From: Veillonella sp.
Lineage (GTDB): Bacteria > Bacillota > Negativicutes > Veillonellales > Veillonellaceae
DNA length: 41,232 nt
Direction of reading: 5' to 3'
NCBI RefSeq assembly: GCF_015058545.1
Contig: NZ_SVCB01000065.1
Coordinates: 1-41,232 of the forward strand
Shown here: in pieces, positions 8,602 through 17,442 of the stretch
Position numbering within the stretch: the first letter of the stretch is position 1
Layout of the letters: the number at the start of each line of letters is the position of its first letter
Made by a program: the position numbers and the translations under genes
The notes under the pieces: model-generated
What the model was told of the DNA's origin: nothing
Databases searched by the model: none
The model's input: only the letters and a program-made list of their open reading frames with translations

Positions 8602-10140
8602 ATGAAGCGTGTTTCATTTATAGATTTGGGATCCAACTCCGTACGTTTTGTTATTATTGAAATTAACGAAAACGGCAGTTATCAGCTGATTTATCAGCAG
8701 AAGGAGAGCATTCGACTCAGTGAGAATATGTGGGAGAAAAATAAACTCACTGAAGAAGCTATGGAACGTGCCATTATGACACTTAAGGCGTTTGCACACA
8801 TGGCAGAAGCCATGGATAGTCTTGAAATATATGCCGTAGCCACTGCTGCCGTACGCTTAGCTAAAAACGGAAACGAATTCCTTAAGTTGGTTAAGGAGCG
8901 TACCGGTATTGACCTGGAATGTATTGATGGCACCGAAGAAGCCTATTTGGGATTTTTAGGGGTAGTGAATACCATTGGCCTTCGAGACTTCATCCTCTTT
9001 GACCTTGGGGGCGCCAGCATTGAAGTAACACTTGTTAAAGACAGAACTGTAAAACATAGTGTAAGTTTGCCTATGGGGGCCCTTACTTTAACGGGGAAAT
9101 TCCAAAGCGGCGATGAAATGTCTGAAAAAGAGCGTAAAAACTTAATCAGCCATATTCAAGATGTACTTAGCAAGGAGAAATGGCTGAAGGATAAACAGTT
9201 ACCGCTTGTTGGGATTGGCGGCACAGTGCGTAATTTGGCTAAAATTGACCAAAGAGCGCATAATTATCCGATTGAAAAACTGCATAATTATGAATTATCA
9301 TTTGAACGCTTAGATGCGATTTATGAAGATGTATGTACCCGTACATTGGAACAGCGCCGTAAGATTTCCGGCCTTTCCTTTGAACGTGCCGATATCATCG
9401 TAGCCGGGACAGCTTTGATTCGCGAACTTATGTTGTTCGTTGATGCCAATACTATTCGTGTCAGCGGTTGCGGTTTGCGTGACGGCTTATTTTATCGTTA
9501 CTATGGCCGAAATTATATGAATGAAAACGGTATCGTTGATGATATCCTGCTTCATTCCGCTGAAAATGTATTACTCAACATGGTACAAGGCGATTTGATT
9601 CATGCCAAGTACATTACGAATTTAGCGAAGATGCTCTATGATCAATGGGATAAGGTATATCAATGGGGGCCGCGCATGCGCGAATTGTTGCAAGTATCTT
9701 CGTTGCTCCACGATATCGGTAAGACCATTAACTATTACGGTCATGCCCGTCACAGTGCCTATCTGATTGTTAACAGCAGTTTATACGGTTTATCTCATAA
9801 AGAGCAGGCCATTTGTGCCTTTGTGGCAGCCAATTCTCATGGGACTAACAGTAAATTTATTAAGGCCTCGCCGTATGGTCATTTATTGACGGCGGACGAT
9901 CGAGTTATGATAGCGCAAGTTTCTTTAGTATTAGCTTTAGCGGAAGCGATTGACGAAAGCCATGAACAATCGGCTGTATTGGTTAATACTGAATTTACTG
10001 ATAAAACAATTAATGTGACCGTTTGGAAAAAGCCGGGCGGCAACACATCCATTGCGGAGGTGGTCATTGGTAAGCTGATTAAGCAGTGTAAGAAGGACTT
10101 TAGAAAGAATTTAATTGTAGAGTGGCGCGAAGCCTTATAA
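8602..10140 (+). CDS. ppx: Exopolyphosphatase / pppGpp phosphohydrolase (Ppx/GppA with C-terminal HD domain)
   Basis: Removes terminal phosphates from polyphosphate, and may also hydrolyse pppGpp; 512 residues. The N-terminal ASKHA ATPase-like fold has the phosphate-1 loop IDLGSNSVRF (residues 7-16), the catalytic-Glu segment DGTEEAYLG (109-117), the phosphate-2 loop DLGGAS (134-139) and GIGGTVRNLA (about 204-213). A C-terminal HD domain carries LLHDIGK (368-374) and GHARH (380-384). All key residues appear intact, in contrast to the paralogue that follows. AGGTAGA precedes the ATG. First gene of the operon ppx - ppx-like - ppk. Confidence 0.93.
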   Translation: MKRVSFIDLGSNSVRFVIIEINENGSYQLIYQQKESIRLSENMWEKNKLTEEAMERAIMTLKAFAHMAEAMDSLEIYAVATAAVRLAKNGNEFLKLVKERTGIDLECIDGTEEAYLGFLGVVNTIGLRDFILFDLGGASIEVTLVKDRTVKHSVSLPMGALTLTGKFQSGDEMSEKERKNLISHIQDVLSKEKWLKDKQLPLVGIGGTVRNLAKIDQRAHNYPIEKLHNYELSFERLDAIYEDVCTRTLEQRRKISGLSFERADIIVAGTALIRELMLFVDANTIRVSGCGLRDGLFYRYYGRNYMNENGIVDDILLHSAENVLLNMVQGDLIHAKYITNLAKMLYDQWDKVYQWGPRMRELLQVSSLLHDIGKTINYYGHARHSAYLIVNSSLYGLSHKEQAICAFVAANSHGTNSKFIKASPYGHLLTADDRVMIAQVSLVLALAEAIDESHEQSAVLVNTEFTDKTINVTVWKKPGGNTSIAEVVIGKLIKQCKKDFRKNLIVEWREAL

Positions 10141-10150
10141 GGAGGAAATA

Positions 10151-11701
10151 ATGGCATTATCGAAGCCGCCCCTTTATGGAGCCATCCATTTGGGAGCCAG
10201 CAGTATGAGTATTACCATCGTAGAATACACCACTATCGATGAAGTGAAAATAATCGACTATGCTTCGCGTGATGTAAACTTCGGGGAAGAATTGTTTCAC
10301 AGCAAACGATTATCATTCCAAACAATCGAAGAAATTTGTCGCCTGCTAAAAGGTTATAAACGAATGCTCGATGAATACGGAGTTACGGATTATACCGTGT
10401 ATGCTACGGCTGTCGTTCGTGAAGCTGAAAACCGTCGCAGTATTATGGACCAAATTTTCGTGCAGACCGGCTTCAAAGTAGAAGTCGTGGACATGCCTAA
10501 AGAAATTTATTATAAATACTTCGGATTGTACTATCATATGATGAAACAAGGGCTTACTAAGACTAAAGATGCAGCCTTATTTATCGATATTACATCCGGC
10601 GGCGTAGGGCTTACGGTGTGGCAAAAGGGGACCTTGGTATTCCAGGAAAACGTGCATTTAGGTACATTGCGCGTTATGGAATCCTTTAACCGTACTCAAC
10701 GCTCATCTTTATCCTTCCCGGCAGCGGTAGGTGAATATTTGCACAGTATGTTGCAACCTTTAGAGGAAGAAGTACGTCGTTTTAACGTTAAATATTTCGT
10801 GTTATCCGGCGATGAACCTCGTGAAATTGCAAATTTGATGGGTTTTGAAACGCATGGTCAGGAAACTATGTCTTTACTGCCGCAGCAATTTGAAGACTTT
10901 GTTGACACCTTCCATGGCGTTACAGCGACCAAACTCGTTAACCGCTATGGTATTCCGGAATATCGTGCTAATATCCTTATGCCGACCATTGTTTTGTATT
11001 CGGAATTGTTAAAAATGGTACGACCGCAAAGCCTGTTAATCAGCCCTTACGGCTTTGCCGAGGGCGTAATTGTGTACAAGGGCGCGGAGCTTGAAAATAA
11101 CCGGTTCCTTGAAGTGATGCGCGAACAAAACTTACAATTGGCTCGTGCTATTGCGCGTAGCTATCAGGTTGATGAAACCCATATTGCTCAGGTTGAGCGT
11201 TTTGCGGTACAGCTTTGTCGTCATTTAGTGGATTTCGGTATTAACGAACGCATGATATTTGTACTTCGCACGGCGATTATTTTATCGGAAGTGGGAAAAT
11301 TCGTGAGTCTCCGTAATCACAGTGAACATGCGTATCGCATCATTATGGGGACTGACCTTTTCGGCTTGTCGGATCGTGAAAAAGAAGTGGTAGCCAATGT
11401 GGTATTCTACCATTACAAGGGCAAACCCGATGATGATGATGAAAACTTCCGTTATTTAAAAGAAGTCCAAAAGATATGGGTATCAAAATTCGTGGCCGTA
11501 TTACGTTGCATGCGTGCCTTGGATGTAAGTCATAAATTGAAAGTGTCGAAGCTGGCTATTGAACGCAATGATAAACGCATCGTGGTTAAAGCAACGACGA
11601 AGCAAGACTTGTCCTTGGAAAAATGGACCTTTGAACGAGAAGCAGAATACTTTAGTGAAGTTTTTGGTTTGGAAATGGTCTTACGCATAGGAGGTAAATA
11701 A
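10151..11701 (+). CDS. Ppx/GppA-like protein with degenerate active sites (probable pseudoenzyme)
   Basis: A full-length paralogue (516 residues) of the preceding exopolyphosphatase, aligning along both domains. The phosphate-1 loop is AIHLGASSMS (residues 11-20), with His in place of the conserved Asp. The catalytic region reads DMPKEIY (114-120), with one of the two adjacent Glu changed to Lys. The phosphate-2 loop is DITSGG (146-151) instead of DLGGAS. The HD motif is replaced by LSEVGK (378-383), although NHSEH (389-393) keeps the later histidines. It is probably catalytically weak or dead and regulatory, perhaps a partner of Ppx or Ppk. GGAGG precedes the ATG, 10 bases after ppx. No frameshift or stop is seen, so the protein seems maintained. 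Confidence 0.85.
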   Translation: MALSKPPLYGAIHLGASSMSITIVEYTTIDEVKIIDYASRDVNFGEELFHSKRLSFQTIEEICRLLKGYKRMLDEYGVTDYTVYATAVVREAENRRSIMDQIFVQTGFKVEVVDMPKEIYYKYFGLYYHMMKQGLTKTKDAALFIDITSGGVGLTVWQKGTLVFQENVHLGTLRVMESFNRTQRSSLSFPAAVGEYLHSMLQPLEEEVRRFNVKYFVLSGDEPREIANLMGFETHGQETMSLLPQQFEDFVDTFHGVTATKLVNRYGIPEYRANILMPTIVLYSELLKMVRPQSLLISPYGFAEGVIVYKGAELENNRFLEVMREQNLQLARAIARSYQVDETHIAQVERFAVQLCRHLVDFGINERMIFVLRTAIILSEVGKFVSLRNHSEHAYRIIMGTDLFGLSDREKEVVANVVFYHYKGKPDDDDENFRYLKEVQKIWVSKFVAVLRCMRALDVSHKLKVSKLAIERNDKRIVVKATTKQDLSLEKWTFEREAEYFSEVFGLEMVLRIGGK

Positions 11702-11704
11702 GGC

Positions 11705-13819
11705 ATGTTTGAAAACTATAAATATTACTTTAACCGTGAATTATCATGGTTAAAATTTAATCAACGCGTCCTTCAAGAAGCGATAGACAATACGAATCCA
11801 TTGATGGAAAAATTGCGTTTTATTGCGATTACCAGTTCCAACTTAGACGAATTCTTTATGATTCGTGTAGCCGGTTTGCGCCATCAGGAAGAAAACGGCA
11901 TCGTTAAATACGATGCGGCTCACATGGATGCGCGGGCGCAATTACGTGCTATTGATGAGTCCGCTAAGCGCTTGGTGCGTGTTCAATACACTTATTTGAA
12001 CCATGTTATGGAAATGCTCGGCAAAGAGGGTTTGCACTTTGTAAAACCGGAAGATTTGAACGAGGAACAGTTGGAATGGCTACGCATTCACTTTGAACGG
12101 GTGGTATATCCGGTAGTAACACCGCTTGCCATCGACTCGGGCCATCCATTCCCATTCTTGGCAAATAAAACAATGAATACGGTAGTTCAAATTAAACGTT
12201 CTGTTGTGGAAACTGAAGAGGATAAAGAAACAAAGAACGCCATTTTGCCAATTCCGTCGGTACTCGATCGTATCGTAGAAGTGCCTGCTAAAGACGGCCA
12301 GCGGTATTTCATCTACTTAGAAGATATCATCACCTTCTATGCAGAGCAGTTCTTTGTGGGTTATGATATTTTAAATACCATGACATTCCGTGTAACCCGT
12401 GATGCCGACCTTGAAATCGATGAAGAAGAAGCACAAGATTTACTTCTTGAAATGGAAGAGTCCTTACGTCGCCGCCGCCGTGGTGCTACGGTTCGTTTGG
12501 AAGTAGCCGGTGAACCGGACGACGAATTATTGCACTTCATTTTAACCAGCTTGCAGTTAAAACCGAAAGATGCATTTATCGTACAAGGTCCGCTCGATTT
12601 ATGTACGTATTTTGGCTTCTGCGACATGGAAGGCTATGATCACTTGCGCTATGCACCGTTTGAGTCTTGTGAGCCCGCCGATCTTGTAGGTCATGAAGAA
12701 GAAAATATTTTTGACCTCATTCGCCGTCACGACTTATTCGTGCACCATCCGTTTGAAACATTTAAAACGGTTGAAGACTTTGTAGCCCAAGCAGCCAATG
12801 ATCCGCAGGTATTGGCTATTAAACAGACCTTGTATCGTGTAAGTAGCAACTCGCCGATTATTTCGTCCCTTATTAAAGCGGCGGATAACGGCAAACAAGT
12901 AACAGTCCTCATGGAAGTTAAGGCGCGTTTTGACGAAGCCAATAATATTTTAATGGCCCGTCGTTTGGAAAAATCCGGCTGTCATGTAATCTATGGTTTG
13001 AAAGGTTTGAAAACTCACTCTAAGATTACCATGGTAGTGCGTCGCGAAGATGATGCTATTCGCCGTTATGTTCACTTGGCAACAGGGAACTATAATGGCA
13101 AAACAGCGCGTTTATACACCGACTGCGGTATTTTTACCTGCAATGATGAATACGGTGAAGATGCGTCTGCTTTCTTTAACTTAATTTCCGGATATTCCGA
13201 TCCTCCGATTTGGAATAAATTCATCGTAGCACCTCTCAATTTACGCGAAAAAATAATGGAACTTATCGATGAAGAAATCAGCTATGCCGAAAAAGGCGAA
13301 CCGTCTTATATGATAGCTAAAATGAACTCTTTATTGGACCGCGAAGTACTGGCTAAACTCTATGAAGCGTCTTCAAAAGGGGTTAAAATCGATTTAATTG
13401 TACGTGGTATTTGTACCTTGCGTCCGGGCATTCCGAATGTGAGTGAAAATATCCAGGTTCGCTCTATAATTGGTCGTTTCTTGGAACACCATCGTTTGTT
13501 CTACTTCCGTCACGGCGGTAATGACCGCGTATTCTTATCCAGTGCCGACTGGATGCCGCGTAACCTCAATGAACGTGTAGAACTGATGATTCCGATTGAA
13601 GATAAAATCCATAAAGAACGCGTTCGCGGTATTTTAGATTTATATCTTCACGATAATCAAAAAGCCCATGTAATGCGTGCTGATGGCTCCTATCGTAAGC
13701 TTGTAAGTAAGACTGACAAAGTTTCGGCTCAAGAAATGTTGATGAAAGAAGCCAAACAGGCGAGTGAACATCCAAAAATGACGGTAGTTGAGCGCATGCA
13801 GCCAATGTTTAAGGAATAA
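11705..13819 (+). CDS. ppk1: Polyphosphate kinase 1
   Basis: Makes inorganic polyphosphate from ATP, and the reaction is reversible; membrane-associated in relatives. 704 residues with the N-terminal signature FNRELSWLKFNQRVL (residues 9-23) and SSNLDEFFMIRVAG (about 44-57). The two phospholipase D-like domains carry the catalytic histidine in THSKITM (about residue 438) and the second in EHHRLFYF (about 595). YVHLATGNYN lies between them. The start is 3 bases after the ppx-like gene, with GGAGGT upstream, so the three genes are one operon for turnover of the same polymer. Confidence 0.96.
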   Translation: MFENYKYYFNRELSWLKFNQRVLQEAIDNTNPLMEKLRFIAITSSNLDEFFMIRVAGLRHQEENGIVKYDAAHMDARAQLRAIDESAKRLVRVQYTYLNHVMEMLGKEGLHFVKPEDLNEEQLEWLRIHFERVVYPVVTPLAIDSGHPFPFLANKTMNTVVQIKRSVVETEEDKETKNAILPIPSVLDRIVEVPAKDGQRYFIYLEDIITFYAEQFFVGYDILNTMTFRVTRDADLEIDEEEAQDLLLEMEESLRRRRRGATVRLEVAGEPDDELLHFILTSLQLKPKDAFIVQGPLDLCTYFGFCDMEGYDHLRYAPFESCEPADLVGHEEENIFDLIRRHDLFVHHPFETFKTVEDFVAQAANDPQVLAIKQTLYRVSSNSPIISSLIKAADNGKQVTVLMEVKARFDEANNILMARRLEKSGCHVIYGLKGLKTHSKITMVVRREDDAIRRYVHLATGNYNGKTARLYTDCGIFTCNDEYGEDASAFFNLISGYSDPPIWNKFIVAPLNLREKIMELIDEEISYAEKGEPSYMIAKMNSLLDREVLAKLYEASSKGVKIDLIVRGICTLRPGIPNVSENIQVRSIIGRFLEHHRLFYFRHGGNDRVFLSSADWMPRNLNERVELMIPIEDKIHKERVRGILDLYLHDNQKAHVMRADGSYRKLVSKTDKVSAQEMLMKEAKQASEHPKMTVVERMQPMFKE

Positions 13820-14024
13820 TAAGCCTTATATATGATTTCAGCTAATGTATAAGCCGTTATTAACCTTAAAAACGACATAATAAAGGTATGTATACGCCTG
13901 AAATTAGAAGTGAAAAATTACACGAATCGTTTAATAACAAAGCGCCGATTATAGCGGTTGGTTTTAAAAAACATTTAAACACATTTTTGTGTAATTATCA
14001 GAAAATCAAATAATTTTTCTTACT

Positions 14025-14080
14025 GAAGTATCGACTTGTAATAGAAAGTGATTTCCATTATCAGGTCGATACTTCTTTTT
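14025..14080 (+). terminator. Terminator of the ppx-ppk operon
   Basis: An 11-bp perfect outer stem (14025-14035 with 14065-14075) continues inward with another near-perfect stem, closing on a tetraloop-sized turn, and is followed by a run of T. It lies about 205 bases after the ppk1 stop. Confidence 0.85.
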
Positions 14081-14085
14081 GATTA

Positions 14086-14115
14086 TTGACATTAAACCCG
14101 TGAGCCCTTTATATA
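14086..14115 (+). promoter_or_regulatory. Orphan consensus promoter right after the ppk1 terminator
   Basis: TTGACA (14086-14091), an 18-base spacer and TATATA (14110-14115). The -10 lies in the perfect palindrome CCTTTATATAAAGG (14106-14119). It could be a distal promoter for the yabE-like gene, with a leader of about 250 bases, or drive a small RNA. Confidence 0.5.
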
Positions 14116-14324
14116 AAGGCGTTCAGAGCTGGTAGTGTATTTTCATGTACAATTATTCCTAAAGAGAATAAAATAAAAATGACGAGATTATAAATAAAAT
14201 AAATAAATGTAATTATAGCTATTTTGCATACATTGTAAACGGACATAAACGAAAAATAAAGAAAAATATAAACATGAGAGAAATCTGAAGATACTGTATT
14301 TATTTATACCGCCCGGCCGTTTTG

Positions 14325-14354
14325 TTGACGCTCTGTATCTCTTTGTGGTAGAAT
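14325..14354 (+). promoter_or_regulatory. Promoter of the yabE-like gene
   Basis: TTGACG (14325-14330), an 18-base spacer and TAGAAT (14349-14354), 20 bases before the ATG. AGGAGG (14363-14368) is the ribosome binding site. Confidence 0.7.
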
Positions 14355-14374
14355 AGCGCGGTAGGAGGGATTAG

Positions 14375-15379
14375 ATGACAAAATATCTAGTAATGCAAAA
14401 GAAGAATATGGCGACCCTCTTGAGACGCCATACGTCACTTTTGCTGTTACTCCTAGCGGTCGTGTTTATGACGATTTCAGGCTTTGCTTGGAATGAGAAA
14501 TCGGTTACGATTTTAGCTGATGGTCAAGCACAGATTGTTAGGACACACCTCAACTCAGCGGAGGGCATTTTACACGATGCCGGGATTACGCTCGGGCCAA
14601 AAGATGCTGTATTATTAAATACGCAGACTTTGCAAAACGGAACTCAATTAACAGTTCTACGAGCATTTCCTGTAAAAGTAACGATTGACGGCGTAGCTAA
14701 AGATGTTATGACCGTTCAAACGACAGCCCAGGGTCTAGCTGATGAGTTGGGATATCATGCACCTAATTACGTACCATTGGGAGATAGCAATCAGCACTTA
14801 CAAGCTGGTAGTGAGGTTGCTATAGCTCATGTAACCGGTCGTTCTGTAAAAACTTACGAACAACCTGTAGAAGTACAGGTTATTCGTCAGCGAGACGACT
14901 CCATGCACATCGGCGAACAGGAAGTTATCCAAGAGGGTACTCCCGGTTTAGTTGCCGTTGAGGAGGAAATCTTGTACCAGGATGGTAAGGAAATCAAAAA
15001 GCAAATTATTAGTCAGAATGATATTAAACGGATGGTACCGACAATCATCAAAGAAGGTTCACGAGATGTGGTAGAAACCTCTCGTGGGGTAGTACGCTAT
15101 CGCGAGGTGCTGACTATGGAAGCGTCAGCGTATTTACCGGGTGATGGTGATGGTCGAGGCATCACGGCTACCGGTATGGTGGCCAGACGAGGCGTTGTAG
15201 CAGTGGATCCGAATGTGATTCCATTGGGTACACGTCTTTACATTCCGGGCTATGGTATGGCTATAGCAGCGGATACCGGCGGAGCTATTAGAGGTCACAA
15301 AATTGACTTATTAATGGAATCTTACGGTGAGGCGATGGAATTCGGTCGCCGTTCTGTAGAAGTTTATGTTTTACAGTAA
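14375..15379 (+). CDS. YabE-like secreted cell-wall protein (DUF348, G5 and 3D domains)
   Basis: 334 residues. A signal peptide or membrane anchor lies at residues 20-40 (hydrophobic run after a basic segment). Two DUF348-type repeats follow (about 45-160), then a G5 domain (about 165-245), and a C-terminal 3D domain (about 245-333) with MEASAYLPGD, ITATG, GVVAVDPNVIPLGTRLYIPG and AADTGGAIRGHKIDL, which has the three aspartates of the family. Such Rpf/Sps-related proteins are muralytic (MltA-like fold) and act on peptidoglycan outside the membrane. B. subtilis has yabE at this place, before rnmV and ksgA. Confidence 0.9.
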   Translation: MTKYLVMQKKNMATLLRRHTSLLLLLLAVVFMTISGFAWNEKSVTILADGQAQIVRTHLNSAEGILHDAGITLGPKDAVLLNTQTLQNGTQLTVLRAFPVKVTIDGVAKDVMTVQTTAQGLADELGYHAPNYVPLGDSNQHLQAGSEVAIAHVTGRSVKTYEQPVEVQVIRQRDDSMHIGEQEVIQEGTPGLVAVEEEILYQDGKEIKKQIISQNDIKRMVPTIIKEGSRDVVETSRGVVRYREVLTMEASAYLPGDGDGRGITATGMVARRGVVAVDPNVIPLGTRLYIPGYGMAIAADTGGAIRGHKIDLLMESYGEAMEFGRRSVEVYVLQ

Positions 15380-15463
15380 AGAAGTTTTTCAGTACTTAAT
15401 TCTGGCCTGATTAACTTCATAGTAATTGAATTTTTACAGTAATTAAATATGTAAACTCGTCGT

Positions 15464-15529
15464 AAGAAGAGGTTGTAACGAAATGCGTTTTGACCCGCAT
15501 GTTGTTATAGCCTCTTCTTTATTATTTTT
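15464..15529 (+). terminator. Terminator after the yabE-like gene
   Basis: A 16-bp stem (15464-15479 with 15504-15519, two G-U pairs), with a further GC-containing inner stem (ATGCG/CGCAT) and the T-rich tail TATTATTTTTG. Confidence 0.85.
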
Positions 15530-15611
15530 GAAAAATTTGGTAAAATTAAGTAGCTATAAAGCCTATGTTATTCACAGTTGATTGTTTGGCCATTGTGGAA
15601 AGGAAATACTT

Positions 15612-16151
15612 ATGTTAAAAGAAGTAATCGTAGTCGAAGGCAAGTCGGATATTCAGCAGATTGCCAAAGCAGTAGAGGCTGATTGTATTGCTACCGAAGG
15701 ATTTACTTTACGCAAAGGGGTATTGGAGCAAATACAAGTTGCCTATGAAAAAAGAGGAATTATTATTTTTACCGACCCTGACACGGCGGGCGAACGAATT
15801 CGTCGTTTCTTGGCCAAAAAGTTTCCGGATGCGCAGCATGCATTTATCTCGCGCGACTTAGCAACCGCCAACGATGATATTGGGATTGAGCAAGCACCAC
15901 CGGAAGCCATTCGTGAAGCGTTAGGAAAATTACACACGCAGTCGCTTGAGTCGTCGGAAGAATTTACCATGCAGGACATGGTGGCCCATAACTTAACCGG
16001 TTCACCGCGCAGCGCCGATAATCGCGCCATTGCAGGTGCTAAACTGGGCATCGGTTATGGCAACAGCAAGCAGTTTTTATACCGCTTAAATCACTACGGC
16101 GTTACCCGTGAAGGCTTTAATGAGGCCATGCGCGACATAATGATCGGCTAG
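15612..16151 (+). CDS. rnmV: Ribonuclease M5 (5S rRNA maturation)
   Basis: Toprim-domain ribonuclease that trims the 5S rRNA precursor on both sides; 179 residues. The Toprim Glu is in VIVVEGKSD (residues 5-13) and the Asp pair in IIIFTDPDTAGERIR (about 46-60). The C-terminus with GAKLGIGYGNSKQFL is typical. The frame is open from an ATG at 15582, but the ATG at 15612 has GGAAAGGA just upstream and matches the family start. Its position next to rsmA is conserved in Firmicutes. Confidence 0.93.
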   Translation: MLKEVIVVEGKSDIQQIAKAVEADCIATEGFTLRKGVLEQIQVAYEKRGIIIFTDPDTAGERIRRFLAKKFPDAQHAFISRDLATANDDIGIEQAPPEAIREALGKLHTQSLESSEEFTMQDMVAHNLTGSPRSADNRAIAGAKLGIGYGNSKQFLYRLNHYGVTREGFNEAMRDIMIG

Positions 16152-16243
16152 TCGGGCGCTTACATGATATGATAATAGGTTGTATTGTTATCGGTCAGTA
16201 GTGCGAATACACTGAGTTAAAGTACTCTTTTGAAAGGATATAT

Positions 16244-17104
16244 ATGTTAGAATCAATTATTGCGAGTCCCGAAGTAGTGCATTACATATGCAAACGCTTT
16301 GGCATTCACATGAGTAAAAAGTTGGGACAAAACTTTCTCATCTCCCGCCATGTGGTAGATGATATTGTTAAAGCAGCCCAGCTGGTACCGGGGGAGCCAG
16401 TATTGGAAATCGGACCGGGCATCGGTACGCTTACACAGGGTCTGGCGCAGAGTAAAGCGGATGTGACGGCCGTAGAATTGGACCGCCGTTTGTTGGAAGT
16501 ATTGGATACGACCTTAGCAGGCTATGACAATGTTAATATAATTCATGGCGATATTTTAAAAGTAAATATTCCTGAATTAATGAACCATAAGCCATTTAAA
16601 GTAGTGGCAAATTTACCATACTATATTACGACGCCGATTATTATGTCCCTATTGGAAATGAAACTTCCCATTGAGCGACTCGTCGTAATGGTGCAAAAAG
16701 AAGTGGCAGAGCGTATGGTGGCCGAACCGGGAACCAAAGCGTATGGTGCACTCTCCGTGGCCGTGCAGTACTATACGGAACCGGATATCGTATTTGAAGT
16801 GTCGCCTAAATCCTTCTTGCCGCCACCTGAAGTAACCAGTGCAGTTATTCGCTGTCGTTTGCGCAAGGAACCGCCGGTACAAGTGGCTGATGAAAAACTC
16901 TTATTCCGCGTTATTAAGGCTGCTTTTGCGCAGCGTCGTAAAACATTTAGCAACACTATGAAAACAACCGGTCTCGCTAAAGAACAGATTGCGGCTATTT
17001 TAGAAAAAGCCGGCATTGACGGCAATTTGCGCGGTGAAACCTTTACCTTAGATGACTTTGCCGCTTTGGCTAATGCTTGGCATGAACTCTACGGCAAGGC
17101 ATAA
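16244..17104 (+). CDS. rsmA: 16S rRNA dimethyladenosine transferase RsmA/KsgA
   Basis: Dimethylates two adjacent adenosines near the 3' end of 16S rRNA; 286 residues. KKLGQNFL (residues 25-32), motif I EIGPGIGTLT (about 56-65), the DIL segment and catalytic NLPYYITTP (about 123-131) are all present, as is the C-terminal FAQRRKTFSN helix. GAAAGGA precedes the ATG. The stop codon lies in the first copy of a 19-base direct repeat. Confidence 0.96.
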   Translation: MLESIIASPEVVHYICKRFGIHMSKKLGQNFLISRHVVDDIVKAAQLVPGEPVLEIGPGIGTLTQGLAQSKADVTAVELDRRLLEVLDTTLAGYDNVNIIHGDILKVNIPELMNHKPFKVVANLPYYITTPIIMSLLEMKLPIERLVVMVQKEVAERMVAEPGTKAYGALSVAVQYYTEPDIVFEVSPKSFLPPPEVTSAVIRCRLRKEPPVQVADEKLLFRVIKAAFAQRRKTFSNTMKTTGLAKEQIAAILEKAGIDGNLRGETFTLDDFAALANAWHELYGKA

Positions 17105-17164
17105 AATTATTTTTCAAAATTAAAGATTAAACACTACAGCAGGGTATAAAATTATTTTTCAAAA
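17101..17164. repeat. Direct repeat of 19 bases at the end of rsmA
   Basis: ATAAAATTATTTTTCAAAA occurs at 17101-17119 and again, identical, at 17146-17164 (period 45). The first copy contains the rsmA stop codon. Confidence 0.9.
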
Positions 17165-17254
17165 AATAACTATTGCAAATTTAAAAGTATAGGCGTATTA
17201 TTAGATGTCAGTTGAAATTTTAAATAAAATTCGGCTGGTGTTTAATTATAAAAG

Positions 17255-17287
17255 TAAGCTACTATTTTGATTAAAAATAGTAGCTTA
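17255..17287. terminator. Perfect hairpin, possible terminator of rsmA
   Basis: A 14-bp stem (17255-17268, 17274-17287) with a 5-base loop. Downstream sequence on + is GTCGTTTGC, so the U tract is weak; termination is uncertain. Confidence 0.45.
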
Positions 17288-17321
17288 GTCGTTTGCAATG
17301 AAATAATGAAATAGCAAGGAA

Positions 17322-17421
17322 TAATTAGAAAGTTAGCCTGCGTTTTCAAAAATATAAGTTGCAAGAGTAAGCAGTAATTAGAAAGTTAGACTGCGTTTTC
17401 AAAAATATAAGTTGCAAGAGT
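17322..17421. repeat. Two tandem copies of a 47-base repeat
   Basis: Copies at 17322-17368 and 17375-17421 differ at one base (C/A at the 16th position) and have a period of 53. The second copy ends 21 bases before the deacetylase ATG, so the repeat forms most of its promoter and leader region. Confidence 0.93.
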
Positions 17422-17442
17422 TTCATAGGAGCTAAAAGCGTA

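Larger units (their letters stand above)
13820..14374. other. Gene-free interval between ppk1 and the yabE-like gene
   Basis: A 555-base AT-rich stretch without a plausible gene. It contains the ppk1 terminator (14025-14080), an orphan consensus promoter (14086-14115) with a 14-bp palindrome, about 200 bases of A-rich sequence in which I recognise nothing, and the promoter of the next gene (14325-14354). Confidence 0.8.
17105..17442. other. Gene-free, repeat-rich interval before the deacetylase gene
   Basis: 338 bases without a gene. It contains the second copy of the 19-base repeat, a perfect 14-bp inverted repeat (17255-17268 with 17274-17287) that may end the rsmA transcript although its T tail is poor, and two 47-base tandem copies (17322-17421) directly before the deacetylase start. 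Confidence 0.85.

Noticed and set aside
17322..17421. CRISPR array
   Set aside because: Only two long repeat copies with a 6-base separation; no spacers and no cas genes.
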